In this document: in pieces, positions 23,366-35,837 of the stretch
How the letters are laid out: the number at the start of each line of letters is the position of its first letter
How positions within the stretch are numbered: the stretch's first letter is position 1
NCBI RefSeq assembly: GCF_000003605.2
Contig: NW_003105643.1
Span: 4,300-49,856 of the forward strand
Source: Saccoglossus kowalevskii
Taxonomy: Eukaryota; Hemichordata; Enteropneusta; Harrimaniidae
Length of the DNA: 45,557 nucleotides
Reading direction: 5' to 3'
The notes under the pieces: model-generated
Seen by the model: the letters and a program-made list of their open reading frames with translations, nothing else
The model's database searches: none
Told to the model about the DNA's origin: nothing
Translations under genes and position numbers: made by a program

Positions 23366-23810
23366 CTTGGTTCACTTGGCTAATTGCCTTCTAATGTTTC
23401 TATTGATATGTGCAATAGCTACTTACTGCCTGTCTCTACATCCCAACTGCTTCTCACTGCTCCATAAGTCAGTGCCAGGTGTATATCATAGTTATAAAAC
23501 ACACTGCCAGTTACTGACATATGCTTGGTTGTCTTGGCTAATTGCGTTCTTATGTTTCCACTGATATGTGCAATAGCTACTTACTGCTTGTCTCTATATC
23601 CCAACTGCTTCTCACTGCTCCTTAAGTCATTGCCAGATGTATATCATAGACATAAAACATACTGCCAGTTACTGCCATATGCTTGGTTGACTTGGCTAAT
23701 TGCTTTCTTATGTTTCTACTGATATGTGCAGTAGCTACATACTGTTTCTCTATATCCCAACTGCTTCTCACTGCTCTTTAAGTCAGTGCCAGATGTATAT
23801 CATAGATAAA

Positions 23811-25213
23811 AAACATACTGCCAGTTACTGACATATGCTTGGTTGACTTGGCTAATTGCCTTCTAATGTTTCCACTGATATGTGCAATAGATATTTACTG
23901 CTTGTCTCTATATCCCAACTGCTTCTCACTGCTCCTTAAGTCAGTGCCATATGTATATCATTGACATAAAACATACTGCCAGTTACTGACATATGTTGGT
24001 TGACTTGGCTAATTGCCTTCTAATGTTTGTACTGATATGTGCAATAGCTACATACTACTTGTCTCTATATCCCAACTGCTTCTCACTGCTCCTTAAGTCA
24101 GTGCCATATGTATATCATAGACATAAAACATACTGCCAGTTACTGACATATGCTTGGTTCACTTGGATAATTGCCTTCTAATGTTTCTATTGATATGTGC
24201 AATAGCTACTTACTGCCTGTCTCTATATCCCAACTGCTTCTCACTGCTCCTTATGTCAGTGCCAGATGTATATCATAGACATTAAACATACTGCCAGTTA
24301 CTGGCATATGCTTCGTTGACTTGGCTAATTGCCTTCCAATGTTTCTACTGATATGTGCAATAGTTACTTACTGCTTGTCTCTATATTCCAACTGCTTCTC
24401 ACTGCTCCATAAGTCAGTGCCAGGTGTATATCATAGTTATAAAACATACTGCCAGTTACTGACATATGCTTGGTTGTCTTGGCTAATTGCCTTCTCATGT
24501 TTCCACTGATATGTGCAATGGCCACTTACTGCTTGTCTCTATATCCCAACTGCTTCTCACTGCTCTCTAAGTCAGTGCCAGATGTATATCATAGATATAA
24601 AACATACTGCCAGTTACTGACATGTGCTTGGTTGACTTGGCTAATTGCTTTCTTATGTTTCTACTGATATGTGCAGTAGCTACATACTGCTTGTCTCTAT
24701 ATCTCAACTGCTTCTCACTGCTCCTTAAGTCAGTGCCATATGCATATCATTGACATAAAACATACTGCCAGTTACTGACATATGCTTGGTTGACTTGGCT
24801 AATTGCCTTCTAATGTTTCTACTGATGTGTGCAATAGCTACTTACTGCTTGTCTCTATATCCCAACTGCTTCTCACTGCTCCTTAAGTCAGTGCCAGATG
24901 TATATCATAGACATAAAACATACTGCCAGTTACTGACATATGCTTGGTTCACTTGGCTAATTGCCTTCTAATGTTTCTATTGATATGTGCAATAGCTACT
25001 TACTGCCTGTCTCTACATCCCAACTGCTTCTCACTGCTCCTTAAGTCAGTGCCAGATGTATATCATAGACATTAAACATACTGCCAGTTACTGGCATATG
25101 CTTCGTTGACTTGGCTAATTGCCTTCTAATGTTTCTACTGATATGTACAATAGCTACTTACTGCTTGTCTCTATATCCCAACTGCTTCTCACTGCTCCAT
25201 AAGTCAGTGCCAG
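23811..25213 (+). repeat. 1.4-kb duplicated block, copy at 29976-31379
   Basis: Spacing is 6165 bp, about 39 units. Both copies share AGATATTTACTG, CATATGTTGGTTGAC (1-bp loss), GGATAATTGCC, CTTATGTCAG, TTCCAATG, ATAGTTACTTAC, TATATTCCAAC, GGCCACTTAC and CTACATCCC. Differences include TTCTCATG against TTCTTATG, CATGTGCTTGG against CATATGCTTGG, CTTGGTTGTC against CTTAGTTGTC, and an extra A in TCCCAAACTG near 31345. Confidence 0.85.
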
Positions 25214-25312
25214 GTGTATATCATAGTTATAAAACATACTGCCAGTTACTGACATATGCTTGGTTGTCTTGGCTAATTGCCTTCTTATGTTTCTACTGAT
25301 ATGTGCAATAGC
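24478..25312 (+). repeat. sub-block present three times (also 28906-29740 and about 30643-31379)
   Basis: The second copy lies 4428 bp away (28 units) and the third 6165 bp away. GGCCACTTAC, CTCTCTAAG, TATATCTCAAC, CCATATGCATATC, TACTGATGTGTGC and CTACATCCC occur in the same order. The second copy has a private GTGCGAGATG and CTGCTTATCAC. The 28-unit spacing equals that of the 12.4/16.8-kb pair. Confidence 0.8.
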
Positions 25313-25504
25313 TACTTACTGCTTGTCTCTATATCCCAACTGCTTCTCACTGCTCCTTAAGTCATTGCCAGATGTATATCATAGACATAAAACATACTGC
25401 CAGTTACTGACATATGCTTGGTTGACTTGGCTAATTGCCTTCTAATGTTTCCACTGATATGTGCAATAGATATTTACTGCTTGTCTCTATATCCCAACTG
25501 CTTC

Positions 25505-25840
25505 TCACTGCTCCTTTAAGTCAGTGCCATATGTATATCATTGACATAAAAACATACTGCCAGTTACTGACATATGTTGGTTGACTTGGCTAAATTGCCT
25601 TCTAATGTTTGTACTGAATATGTGCAATAAGCTACATACTACTTGTCTCTATATCCCAAACTGCTTCTCACTGCTCCTTAAGTCAGTGCCATATGAATAA
25701 CATTGACATAAAAACATACTGCCAGTTACTGACATATGCTGGTGTCTTGGCTAATTGCCTTCTTATGTTTCTACTGATATGTGCAATTAGCTACTTACTG
25801 CTTGTCTCTATATCCCAACTGCTTCTCACTGCTCGTAAGT
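25505..25840 (+). repeat. indel-dense monomers
   Basis: Two and a bit monomers carry eight single-base insertions, mostly extra A or T beside existing runs: near 25514, 25549, 25592, 25617, 25629, 25659, 25710 and 25788. There are losses near 25737 and 25834, and an odd ATATGAATAACATTG. The homologous units near 23870-24100 and 30035-30260 lack them. The excess of run-length errors suggests poor consensus at a read or contig join, although a decayed patch is possible. Confidence 0.85.
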
Positions 25841-26949
25841 CATTGCCAGATGTATATCATAGACATAAAACATACTGCCAGTTACTGACATATGCTTGGT
25901 TGACTTGGCTAATTGCCTTCTAATGTTTCCACTGATATGTGCAATAGATATTTACTGCTTGTCTCTATATCCCAACTGCTTCTCACTGCTCCTTAAGTCA
26001 GTGCCATATGTATATCATTGACATAAAACATACTGCCAGTTACTGACATATGCTTGGTTGACTTGGCTAATTGCCTTCTAATGTTTGTACTCATATGTGC
26101 AATAGCTACTTACTGCTTGTCTCTATATCCCAACTGCTTCTCACTGCTCCTTAGGTCAGTGCCATATGTATATCATTGACATAAAACATACTGCCGGTTA
26201 CTGACATATGCTTGGTTGACTTCGCTTATTGCCTTCTAATGTTTGTACTGATATGTGCAATAGCTACATACTACTTGCTTCTATATCCCAACTGCTTCTC
26301 ACTGCTCCTTAAGTCAGTGCCAGATGTATATCATAGACATAAAACATACTGCCAGTTACTGACATATGCTTGGTTGACTTGGATAATTGCTTTCTTATGT
26401 TTCTACTGATATGTGCAATAGCTACATACTGCTTGTCTCTATATCTCAACTGCTTCTCACTGCTCCTTAAGTCAGTGCCATATGTATATCATTGACATAA
26501 AACATACTGCCAGTTACGGACATATGCTTGGTTGACTTGGCTAATTGCCTTCTAATGTTTCTACTGATGTGTGCAATAGCTACTTACTGCTTGTCTCTAT
26601 ATCCCAACTGCTTCTCACTGCTCCTTAAGTCAGTGCCAGATGTATATCATAGACATAAAACATACTGCCAGTTACTGACATATGCTTGGTTCACTTGGCT
26701 AATTGCCTTCTAATGTTTCTATTGATATGTGCAATAGCTACTTACTGCCTGTCTCTACATCCCAACTGCTTCTCACTGCTCCATAAGTCAGTGCCAGGTG
26801 TATATCATAGTTATAAAACATACTGCCAGTTACTGACATATGCTTGGTTGTCTTGGCTAATTGCCTTCTTATGTTTCTACTGATATGTGCAATAGCTACT
26901 TACTGCTTGTCTCTATATCCCAACTGCTTCTCACTGCTCCTTAAGTCAT

Positions 26950-27850
26950 TGCCAGATGTATATCATAGACATAAAACATACTGCCAGTTACTGACATATG
27001 CTTGGTTGACTTGGCTAATTGGCTTCTAATGTTTCCACTGATATGTGCAATAGATATTTACTGCTTATCTCTATATCCCAACTGCTTCTCACTGCTCCTT
27101 AAGTCAGTGCCATATGTATATCATTGACATAAAACATACTGCCAGTTACTGACATATGCTTGGTTGACTTGGCTAATTGCCTTCTAATGTTTGTACTGAT
27201 ATGTGCAATAGCTACTTACTGCTTGTCTCTATATCCCAACTGCTTCTCACTGCTCCTTAGGTCAGTGCCATATGTATATCATTGACATAAAACATACTGC
27301 CAGTTACTGACATATGCTTGGTTGACTTCGCTTATTGCCTTCTAATGTTTGTACTGATATGTGCAATAGATACATACTACTTGCTTCTATATCCCAACTG
27401 CTTCTCACTGCTCCTTAAGTCAGTGCCAGATGTATATCATAGACATAAAACATACTGCCAGTTGCTGACATATGCTTGGTTCACTTGGCTAATTGCCTTC
27501 TAATGTTTCTATTGATATGTGCAATAGCTACTTACTGCCTGTCTCTATATCCCAACTGCTTCTCACTGCTCCTTAAGTCAGTGCCAGATGTATATCATAG
27601 ACATTAAACATACTGCCAGTTACTGACATATGCTTGGTTCACTTGGCTAATTGCCTTCTAATGTTTCTATTGATATGTGCAATAGCTACTTACTGCCTGT
27701 CTCTATATCCCAACTGCTTCTCACTGCTCCTTAAGTCAGTGCCATATGTATATCATAGCCATAAAACATACTGCCAGTTACTGACATATGCTTGGTTGAC
27801 TTGGCTAATTGCCTTCTAATGTTTGTACTGATATGTGCAATAGCTACATA
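26950..27850 (+). repeat. block D of the colinear duplication, partner at 39571-40471
   Basis: Spacing is about 12621 bp. Shared rare changes are TAATTGGCTTC, AGATATTTACTGCTTATC, CTCCTTAGGTC, GACTTCGCTTATTGCC, CTACTTGCTTC (2-bp loss), GTTGCTGACATATGC and CATAGCCATAAAAC. The partner has CCTGACTC for CCTGTCTC. Inside block D the GACTTCGCTTATTGCC unit also recurs 632 bp later, at 27950. Confidence 0.84.
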
Positions 27851-30800
27851 CTACTTGTCTCTATATCCCAACTGCTTCTCACTGCTCCTTAGGTCAGTGC
27901 CATATGTATATCATTGACATAAAACATACTGCCAGTTACTGACATATGCTTGGTTGACTTCGCTTATTGCCTTCTAATGTTTGTACTGATATGTGCAATA
28001 GCTACTTACTACTTGCTTCTATATCCCAACTGCTTCTCACTGCTCCTTAAGTCAGTGCCAGATGTATATCATAGACATAAAACATACTGCCAGTTACTGA
28101 CATATGCTTGGTTCACTTGGCTAATTGCCTTCTAATGTTTCTATTGATATGTGCAATAGCTACTTACTGCCTGTCTCTATATCCCAACTGCTTCTCACTG
28201 CTCCTTAAGTCAGTGCCAGATGTATATCATAGACATTAAACATTCTGCCAGTTACTGGCCTATGCTTGGTTGACTTGGCTAATTGCCTTCTAATGTTTCT
28301 ATTGATATGTGCAATAGCTACATACTACTTGCTTCTATATCCCAACTGCTTCTCACTGCTCCTTAAGTCAGTGCCAGATGTATATCATAGACATAAAACA
28401 TACTGCCAGTTACTGACATATGCTTGGTTCACTTGGCTAATTGCCTTCTAATGTTTCTATTGATATGTGCAATAGCTACTTACTGCCTGTCTCTATATCC
28501 CAACTGCTTCTCACTGCTCCTTAAGTCAGTGCCAGATGTATATCATAGACATTAAACATTCTGCCAGTTACTGGCCTATGCTTGGTTGACTTGGCTAATT
28601 GCCTTCTTATGTTTCCACTGATATGTGCAATAGCTACTTACTGCTTGTCTCTATATCCCAACTGCTTCTCACTGCTCTTTAAGTCAGTGCCAGATGTATA
28701 TCATAGATAAAAAACATACTGCCAGTTACTGACATATGCTTGGTTGACTTGGCTAATTGCCTTCTTATGTTTGTACTGATATGTGCAATAGCTACTTACT
28801 GCTTGTCTCTATATCCCAACTGCTTCTCACTGCTCCTTAAGTCAGTGCCAGATGTATATCATAGACATAAAACATACTGCCAGTTACTGACATATGCTTG
28901 GTTGACTTGGCTAATTGCCTTCTTATGTTTCCACTGATATGTGCAATGGCCACTTACTGCTTGTCTCTATATCCCAACTGCTTCTCACTGCTCTCTAAGT
29001 CAGTGCGAGATGTATATCATAGACATAAAACATACTGCCAGTTACTGACATATGCTTGGTTGACTTGGCTAATTGCTTTCTTATGTTTCTACTGATATGT
29101 GCAGTAGCTACATACTGCTTGTCTCTATATCTCAACTGCTTCTCACTGCTCCTTAAGTCAGTGCCATATGCATATCATTGACATAAAACATACTGCCAGT
29201 TACTGACATATGCTTGGTTGACTTGGCTAATTGCCTTCTAATGTTTCTACTGATGTGTGCAATAGCTACTTACTGCTTGTCTCTATATCCCAACTGCTTA
29301 TCACTGCTCCTTAAGTCAGTGCCAGATGTATATCATAGACATAAAACATACTGCCAGTTACTGACATATGCTTGGTTCACTTGGCTAATTGCCTTCTAAT
29401 GTTTCTATTGATATGTGCAATAGCTACTTACTGCCTGTCTCTACATCCCAACTGCTTCTCACTGCTCCTTAAGTCAGTGCCAGATGTATATCATAGACAT
29501 TAAACATACTGCCAGTTACTGGCATATGCTTCGTTGACTTGGCTAATTGCCTTCTAATGTTTCTACTGATATGTACAATAGCTACTTACTGCTTGTCTCT
29601 ATATCCCAACTGCTTCTCACTGCTTCATAAGTCAGTGCCAGGTGTATATCATAGTTATAAAACATACTGCCAGTTACTGACATATGCTTGGTTGTCTTGG
29701 CTAATTGCCTTCTTATGTTTCTACTGATATGTGCAATAGCTACATACTACTTGTTTCTATATCCCAACTGCTTCTCACTGCTCCTTAAGTCAGTGCCAGA
29801 TGTATATCATAGACATAAAACATACTGCCAGTTACTGACATATGCTTGGTTCACTTGGGTAATTGCCTTCTAATGTTTCTATTGATATGTGCAATAGCTA
29901 CTTACTGCCTGTCTCTATATCCCAACTGCTTCTCACTGCTCCTTATGTCAGTGCCAGATGTACATCATAGACATTAAACATACTGCCAGTTACTGACATA
30001 TGCTTGGTTGACTTGGCTAATTGCCTTCTAATGTTTCCACTGATATGTGCAATAGATATTTACTGCTTGTCTCTATATCCCAACTGCTTCTCACTGCTCC
30101 TTAAGTCAGTGCCATATGTATATCATTGACATAAAACATACTGCCAGTTACTGACATATGTTGGTTGACTTGGCTAATTGCCTTCTAATGTTTGTACTGA
30201 TATGTGCAATAGCTACATACTACTTGTCTCTATATCCCAACTGCTTCTCACTGCTCCTTAAGTCAGTGCCATATGTATATCATAGACATAAAACATACTG
30301 CCAGTTACTGACATATGCTTGGTTCACTTGGATAATTGCCTTCTAATGTTTCTATTGATATGTGCAATAGCTACTTACTGCCTGTCTCTATATCCCAACT
30401 GCTTCTCACTGCTCCTTATGTCAGTGCCAGATGTATATCATAGACATTAAACATACTGCCAGTTACTGGCATATGCTTCGTTGACTTGGCTAATTGCCTT
30501 CCAATGTTTCTACTGATATGTGCAATAGTTACTTACTGCTTGTCTCTATATTCCAACTGCTTCTCACTGCTCCATAAGTCAGTGCCAGGTGTATATCATA
30601 GTTATAAAACATACTGCCAGTTACTGACATATGCTTAGTTGTCTTGGCTAATTGCCTTCTTATGTTTCCACTGATATGTGCAATGGCCACTTACTGCTTG
30701 TCTCTATATCCCAACTGCTTCTCACTGCTCTCTAAGTCAGTGCCAGATGTATATCATAGATATAAAACATACTGCCAGTTACTGACATATGCTTGGTTGA

Positions 30801-31365
30801 CTTGGCTAATTGCTTTCTTATGTTTCTACTGATATGTGCAGTAGCTACATACTGCTTGTCTCTATATCTCAACTGCTTCTCACTGCTCCTTAAGTCAGTG
30901 CCATATGCATATCATTGACATAAAACATACTGCCAGTTACTGACATATGCTTGGTTGACTTGGCTAATTGCCTTCTAATGTTTCTACTGATGTGTGCAAT
31001 AGCTACTTACTGCTTGTCTCTATATCCCAACTGCTTCTCACTGCTCCTTAAGTCAGTGCCAGATGTATATCATAGACATAAAACATACTGCCAGTTACTG
31101 ACATATGCTTGGTTCACTTGGCTAATTGCCTTCTAATGTTTCTATTGATATGTGCAATAGCTACTTACTGCCTGTCTCTACATCCCAACTGCTTCTCACT
31201 GCTCCTTAAGTCAGTGCCAGATGTATATCATAGACATTAAACATACTGCCAGTTACTGGCATATGCTTCGTTGACTTGGCTAATTGCCTTCTAATGTTTC
31301 TACTGATATGTACAATAGCTACTTACTGCTTGTCTCTATATCCCAAACTGCTTCTCACTGCTCCA

Positions 31366-31910
31366 TAAGTCAGTGCCAGATGTATATCATAGACATACAA
31401 CATACTGCCAGTTACTCACATATGCTTGGTTGACTTGGCTAATTGCCTTCTAATATTTCTACTGATATGTGCTTTAGCTACTTAATGATTCTCTATATCC
31501 CAACTGCTTCTCACTGCTCCTTAAGTCAGTGCCAGATGTATATCATAGACATAAAACATACTGCCAGTTACTGACATATGCTTGGTTGACTTGGCTAATT
31601 GCCTTCTAATGTTTCTATTGTTATGTGCAATAGCTGCTTACTGTCTGTCTCTATATCCCAACTGCTTCTCACTGCTCCTTAAGTCAGTGCCAGATGTATA
31701 TCATAGACATTAAACATACTGCCAGTTACTGGCATATGCTTCGTTGACTTGGCTAATTGCCTTCTAATGTTTCTACTGATATGTGCAATAGCTACTTACT
31801 GCTTGTCTCTATATCCCAACTGCTTCTCACTGCTTCGTAAGTCAGTGCCATATGTATATCATTGACATAAAACATACTGCCAGTTACTGACATATGCTTG
31901 GTTGACTTGG
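31366..31910 (+). repeat. third partial copy of the 1.74-kb block
   Basis: It matches 18089-18633 (spacing 13277) and 13667-14137 (spacing 17699), with CATACAACATAC, ACTCACATATGC, CTAATATTTC, GTGCTTTAGC and CTATTGTTATG. It shares CTGTCTGTC with the first copy but CTTCGTAAG with the second, so it descends from an ancestor of both or from exchange between them. The left junction at about 31370 joins it to the 24.5/30.6-kb family. Confidence 0.82.
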
Positions 31911-33179
31911 CTAATTGCCTTCTAATGTTTCTACTGATATGTGCAATAGCTACTTACTACTTGTCTCTATATCCCAACTGCTTCTCACTGCTCCTTAAGT
32001 CAGTGCCAGATGTATATCATAGACAAGAAACATACTGCCAGTTACTGACATATGCTTGGTTGACTTGGCTAATTGCCTTCTAATGTTTGTACTGATATGT
32101 GCAATAGCTACATACTACTTGTCTCTATATCCCAACTGCTTCTCACTGCTCCTTAAGTCAGTGCCATATGTATATCATTGACATAAAACATACTGCCAGT
32201 TACTGACATATGCTTGGTTGACTTGGCTAATTGACTTCTAATGTTTGTACTGATATGTGCAATAGCTACTTACTACTTGTCTCTATATCCCAACTGCTTC
32301 TCACTGCTCCTTAAGTCAGTGCCATATGTATATCATTGACATAAAACATACTGCCAGTTACTGACATATGCTTGGTTGACTTGGCTAATTGCCTTCTAAT
32401 GTTTCTACTGATATGTGCAATAGCTCCTTACTACTTGTCTCTATATCCCAACTGCTTCTCACTGCTCCTTAAGTCAGTGCCAGATGTATATCATAGACAT
32501 ACAACATACTGCCAGTTACTGGCATATGCTTGGTTGACTTGGCTAATTGCCTTCTAATGTTTCTACTGATATGTGCAATAGCTACTTACTGCTTGTCTCT
32601 ATATCCCAACTGCTTCTCACTGCTCCTTATGTCAGTGCCATATGTATATCATAGACATAAAACATACTGCCAGTTACTGACATATGCTTGGTTGACTTGG
32701 CTAATTGCTTTCTTATGTTTCTACTGATATGTGCAGTAGCTACTCACTGATTCTCTATATCCCAACTGCTTCTCACTGCTCCTTAAGTCAGTGCCAGATG
32801 TATATCATAGACATAAAACATACTGCCAGTTACTGAAATATGCTTGGTTGACTTGGCTAATTGCCTTCTTATCTTTCTACTGATATGTGCAATAGCTACT
32901 TACTGCGTGTCTCTATATCCCAACTCCTTCTCACTGCTCCTTAAGTCAGTGCCAGGTGTATATCATAGACATAAAACATACTGCCAGTTACTGACATATG
33001 CTTGGTTGACTTGGCTAATTGCCTTCTAATGTTTCCACTGATATGTGCAATAGATATTTACTGCTTGTCTCTATATCCCAACTGCTTCTCACTGCTCCTT
33101 AAGTCAGTGCCATATGTATATCATTGACATAAAACATACTGCCAGTTACTGACATATGCTTGGTTGACTTGGCTAATTG

Positions 33180-33504
33180 CCTTCTAATGTTTGTACTGAT
33201 ATGTGCAATAGCTACATACTACTTGTCTCTATATCCCAACTGTTTCTCACTGCTCCTTAAGTCAGTGCCAGATGTATATCATAGCCATAAAACATACTGC
33301 CAGTTACTGACATATGCTTGGTTGACTTGGCTAATTGCCTTCTAATGTTTGTACTGATATGTGCAATAGCTACATACTACTTGTCTCTATATCCCATCTG
33401 CTTCTCACTGCTCCTTAAGTCAGTGCCAGATGTATATCATAGACATACAACATACTGCCAGTTACTGACATATGCTTGGTTGACTTGGCTAATTGCCTTC
33501 TAAT
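33180..33504 (+). repeat. duplicated block, copy at 1766-2090
   Basis: Spacing is 31414 bp. Both have CCAACTGTTTCTC, CATAGCCATAAAAC, CCCATCTGCTTCTC and CATACAACATAC in order. The next unit here repeats CCCATCTGC with an extra T (CCATCTGCTTTCTC, near 33555), so the CCCATCTGC unit is locally doubled. Confidence 0.8.
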
Positions 33505-33793
33505 GTTTGTACTGATATGTGCAATAGCTACATACTACTTGTCTCTATATCCCATCTGCTTTCTCACTGCTCCTTAAGTCAGTGCCATATGTGCATCATA
33601 GACATAAAACATACTGCCAGTTACTGACATATGCTTGGTTCACTTGGGCTAATTGCCTTCTAATGTTACTATTGATATGTGCAATAGCTACTTACTGCCT
33701 GTCTCTATATCCCAACTGCTTCTCACTGCTCCTTAAGTCAGTGCCAGATGTATATCATAGACATTAAACATACTGCCAGTTACTGGCCTATGC

Positions 33794-35049
33794 TTGGTTG
33801 ACTTGGCTAATTGCCTTCTAATGTTTCTACTGATATGTGCTCTAGCTACTTACTGCTTGTCTCTATATCCCAACTGCTTCTCACTGCTCCTTAAGTCAGT
33901 GCCAGATGTATATCATGGACATAAAACATACTGCCAGTTACTGACATATGCTTGGTTGACTTGGCTAATTGCCTTCTAATGTTTCTACTGATATGTGCAG
34001 TAGCTACATACTGATTCTCTATATCCCAACTGCTTCTCACTGCTCTTTAAGTCAGTGCCAGATGTATATCATAGATAAAAAACATACGGCCAGTTACTGA
34101 CATATGCTTGGTTGACTTGGCTAATTGCCTTCTTATGTTTGTACTGATATGTGCAATAGCTACTTACTGCTTGTCTCTATATCCCAACTGCTTCTCACTG
34201 CTTCTTAAGTCACTGCCAGATGTATATCATAGACATAAAACATACTGCCAGTTACTGACATATGCTTGGTTGACTTGGCTAATTGCCTTCTAATGTTTCT
34301 ACTGATATGTGCAGTAGCTACATACTGATTCTCTATATCCCAACTGCTTCTCACTGCTCTTTAAGTCAGTGCCAGATGTATATCATAGATAAAAAACATA
34401 CTGCCAGTTACTGACATATGCTTGGTTGACTTGGCTAATTGCCTTCTTATGTTTGTACTGATATGTGCAATAGCTACTTACTGCTTGTCTCTATATCCCA
34501 ACTGCTTCTCACTGCTCCTTAAGTCAGTGCCAGATGTATATCATGGACATAAAACATACTGCCAGTTACTGACATATGCTTGGTTGACTTGGCTAATTGC
34601 CTTCTAATGTTTCTACTGATATGTGCAGTAGCTACATACTGATTCTCTATATCCCAACTGCTTCTCACTGCTCTTTAAGTCAGTGCCAGATGTATATCAT
34701 AGATAAAAAACATACTGCCAGTTACTGACATATGCTTGGTTGACTTGGCTAACTGCCTTCTTATGTTTCCACTGATATGTGCAATAGCTACTTACTGCTT
34801 GTCTCTATATCCCAACTGCTTCTCACTGCTCCTTATGTCATTGCCAGATGTATATCATAGACATAAAACATACTGCCAGTTACTGACATATGCTTGGTTG
34901 ACATGGCTAATTGCTTTCTTATGTTTCTACTGATATGTGCAGTAGCTACATACTGATTCTCTATATCCCAACTGCTTCTCACTGCTCTTTAAGTCAGTGC
35001 CAGATGTATATCATAGATAAAAAACATACTGCCAGTTACTGACATTTGC
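33794..35049 (+). repeat. 314-bp dimeric higher-order repeat, four units
   Basis: A 158-bp monomer alternates with a 156-bp-class monomer at exact 314-bp steps (starts 33794, 34108, 34422, 34736). The 156-bp members are almost identical, while the 158-bp members vary in left-half type (TTTCTACTG, TTTGTACTG, TTTCCACTG) and in CTTCTTAAGTCACTG or CTTATGTCATTG. Two further dimers of the same kind lie at 19251-19878, and single dimers at 7263, 11835, 12149 and 20998. Confidence 0.85.
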
Positions 35050-35385
35050 TTGGTTGACTTGGCTAATTGCCTTCTTATGTTTGTACTGATATGTGCAATA
35101 GCTACTTACTGCTTGTCTCTATATCCCAACTGCTTCTCACTGCTCCTTAAGTCAGTGCCAGATGTATATCATAGACATAAAATATACTGCCAGTTACTGA
35201 AATATGCTTGGTTGACTTGGCTAATTGCCTTCTTATGTTTCCACTGATATGTGCAATGGCTACTTACTGTTTGTCTCTATATCCCAACTGCTTCTCACTG
35301 CTCCTTAAGTCAGTGCCAGATGTATATCATAGACATGAAACATACTGCCAGTTACTGACATATGCATGGTTGACTTGGCTAATTG
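34754..35385 (+). repeat. four-monomer block repeated at 36014-36645
   Basis: Spacing is 1260 bp (eight units). Shared: CTTATGTCATTGCC, GACATGGCTAATTGC, GACATTTGCTTGG and CTGAAATATGC. Three differences seen in the aligned part are AAAATATAC against AAAACATAC, CTATATCCC against CTATACCCC, and TACTGTTTG against TACTGCTTG. The four monomers in between are of other types. Confidence 0.83.
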
Positions 35386-35837
35386 CCTTCTATTGTTTCT
35401 ACTGATATGTGCAATAGCTACTTACTGCTTGTCTCTATATCCCAACTGCTTCTCAATGCTCCTTAAGTCAGTGCCAGGTGTATCTTAGACATAAAACATA
35501 CTGCCAGTTACTGACATATGCTTGGTTGACTTGGCTAATTGCCTTCTAATGTTTGTACTGATATGTGCAATAGCTACATACTACTTGTCTCTATATCCCA
35601 ACTGCTTCTCACTGCTCCTTAAGTCAGTGCCAGATGTATATCATAGACATAAAACATACTGCCAGTTACTGACATATGCTTGGTTCACTTGGCTAATTGC
35701 CTTCTAATGTTTCTATTGATATGTGCAATAGCTACTTACTGCCTGTCTCTATATCTCAACTGCTTCTCACTGCTCCTTAAGTCAGTGCCAGATGTATATC
35801 ATAGACATTAAACATACTGCCAGTTACTGGCATATGC
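35386..35837 (+). repeat. spacer monomers between the two 1260-bp-spaced blocks
   Basis: These units separate the repeated four-monomer blocks. One near 35479 has CCAGGTGTATCTTAGAC, a 2-bp loss with a substitution seen nowhere else in the window, and CTTCTCAATGCTCC just before. The next units are a TTTGTACTG/CTACATACTACTTG type and a TTCACTTGG/CTGCCTG type with TATATCTCAAC. Confidence 0.75.
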
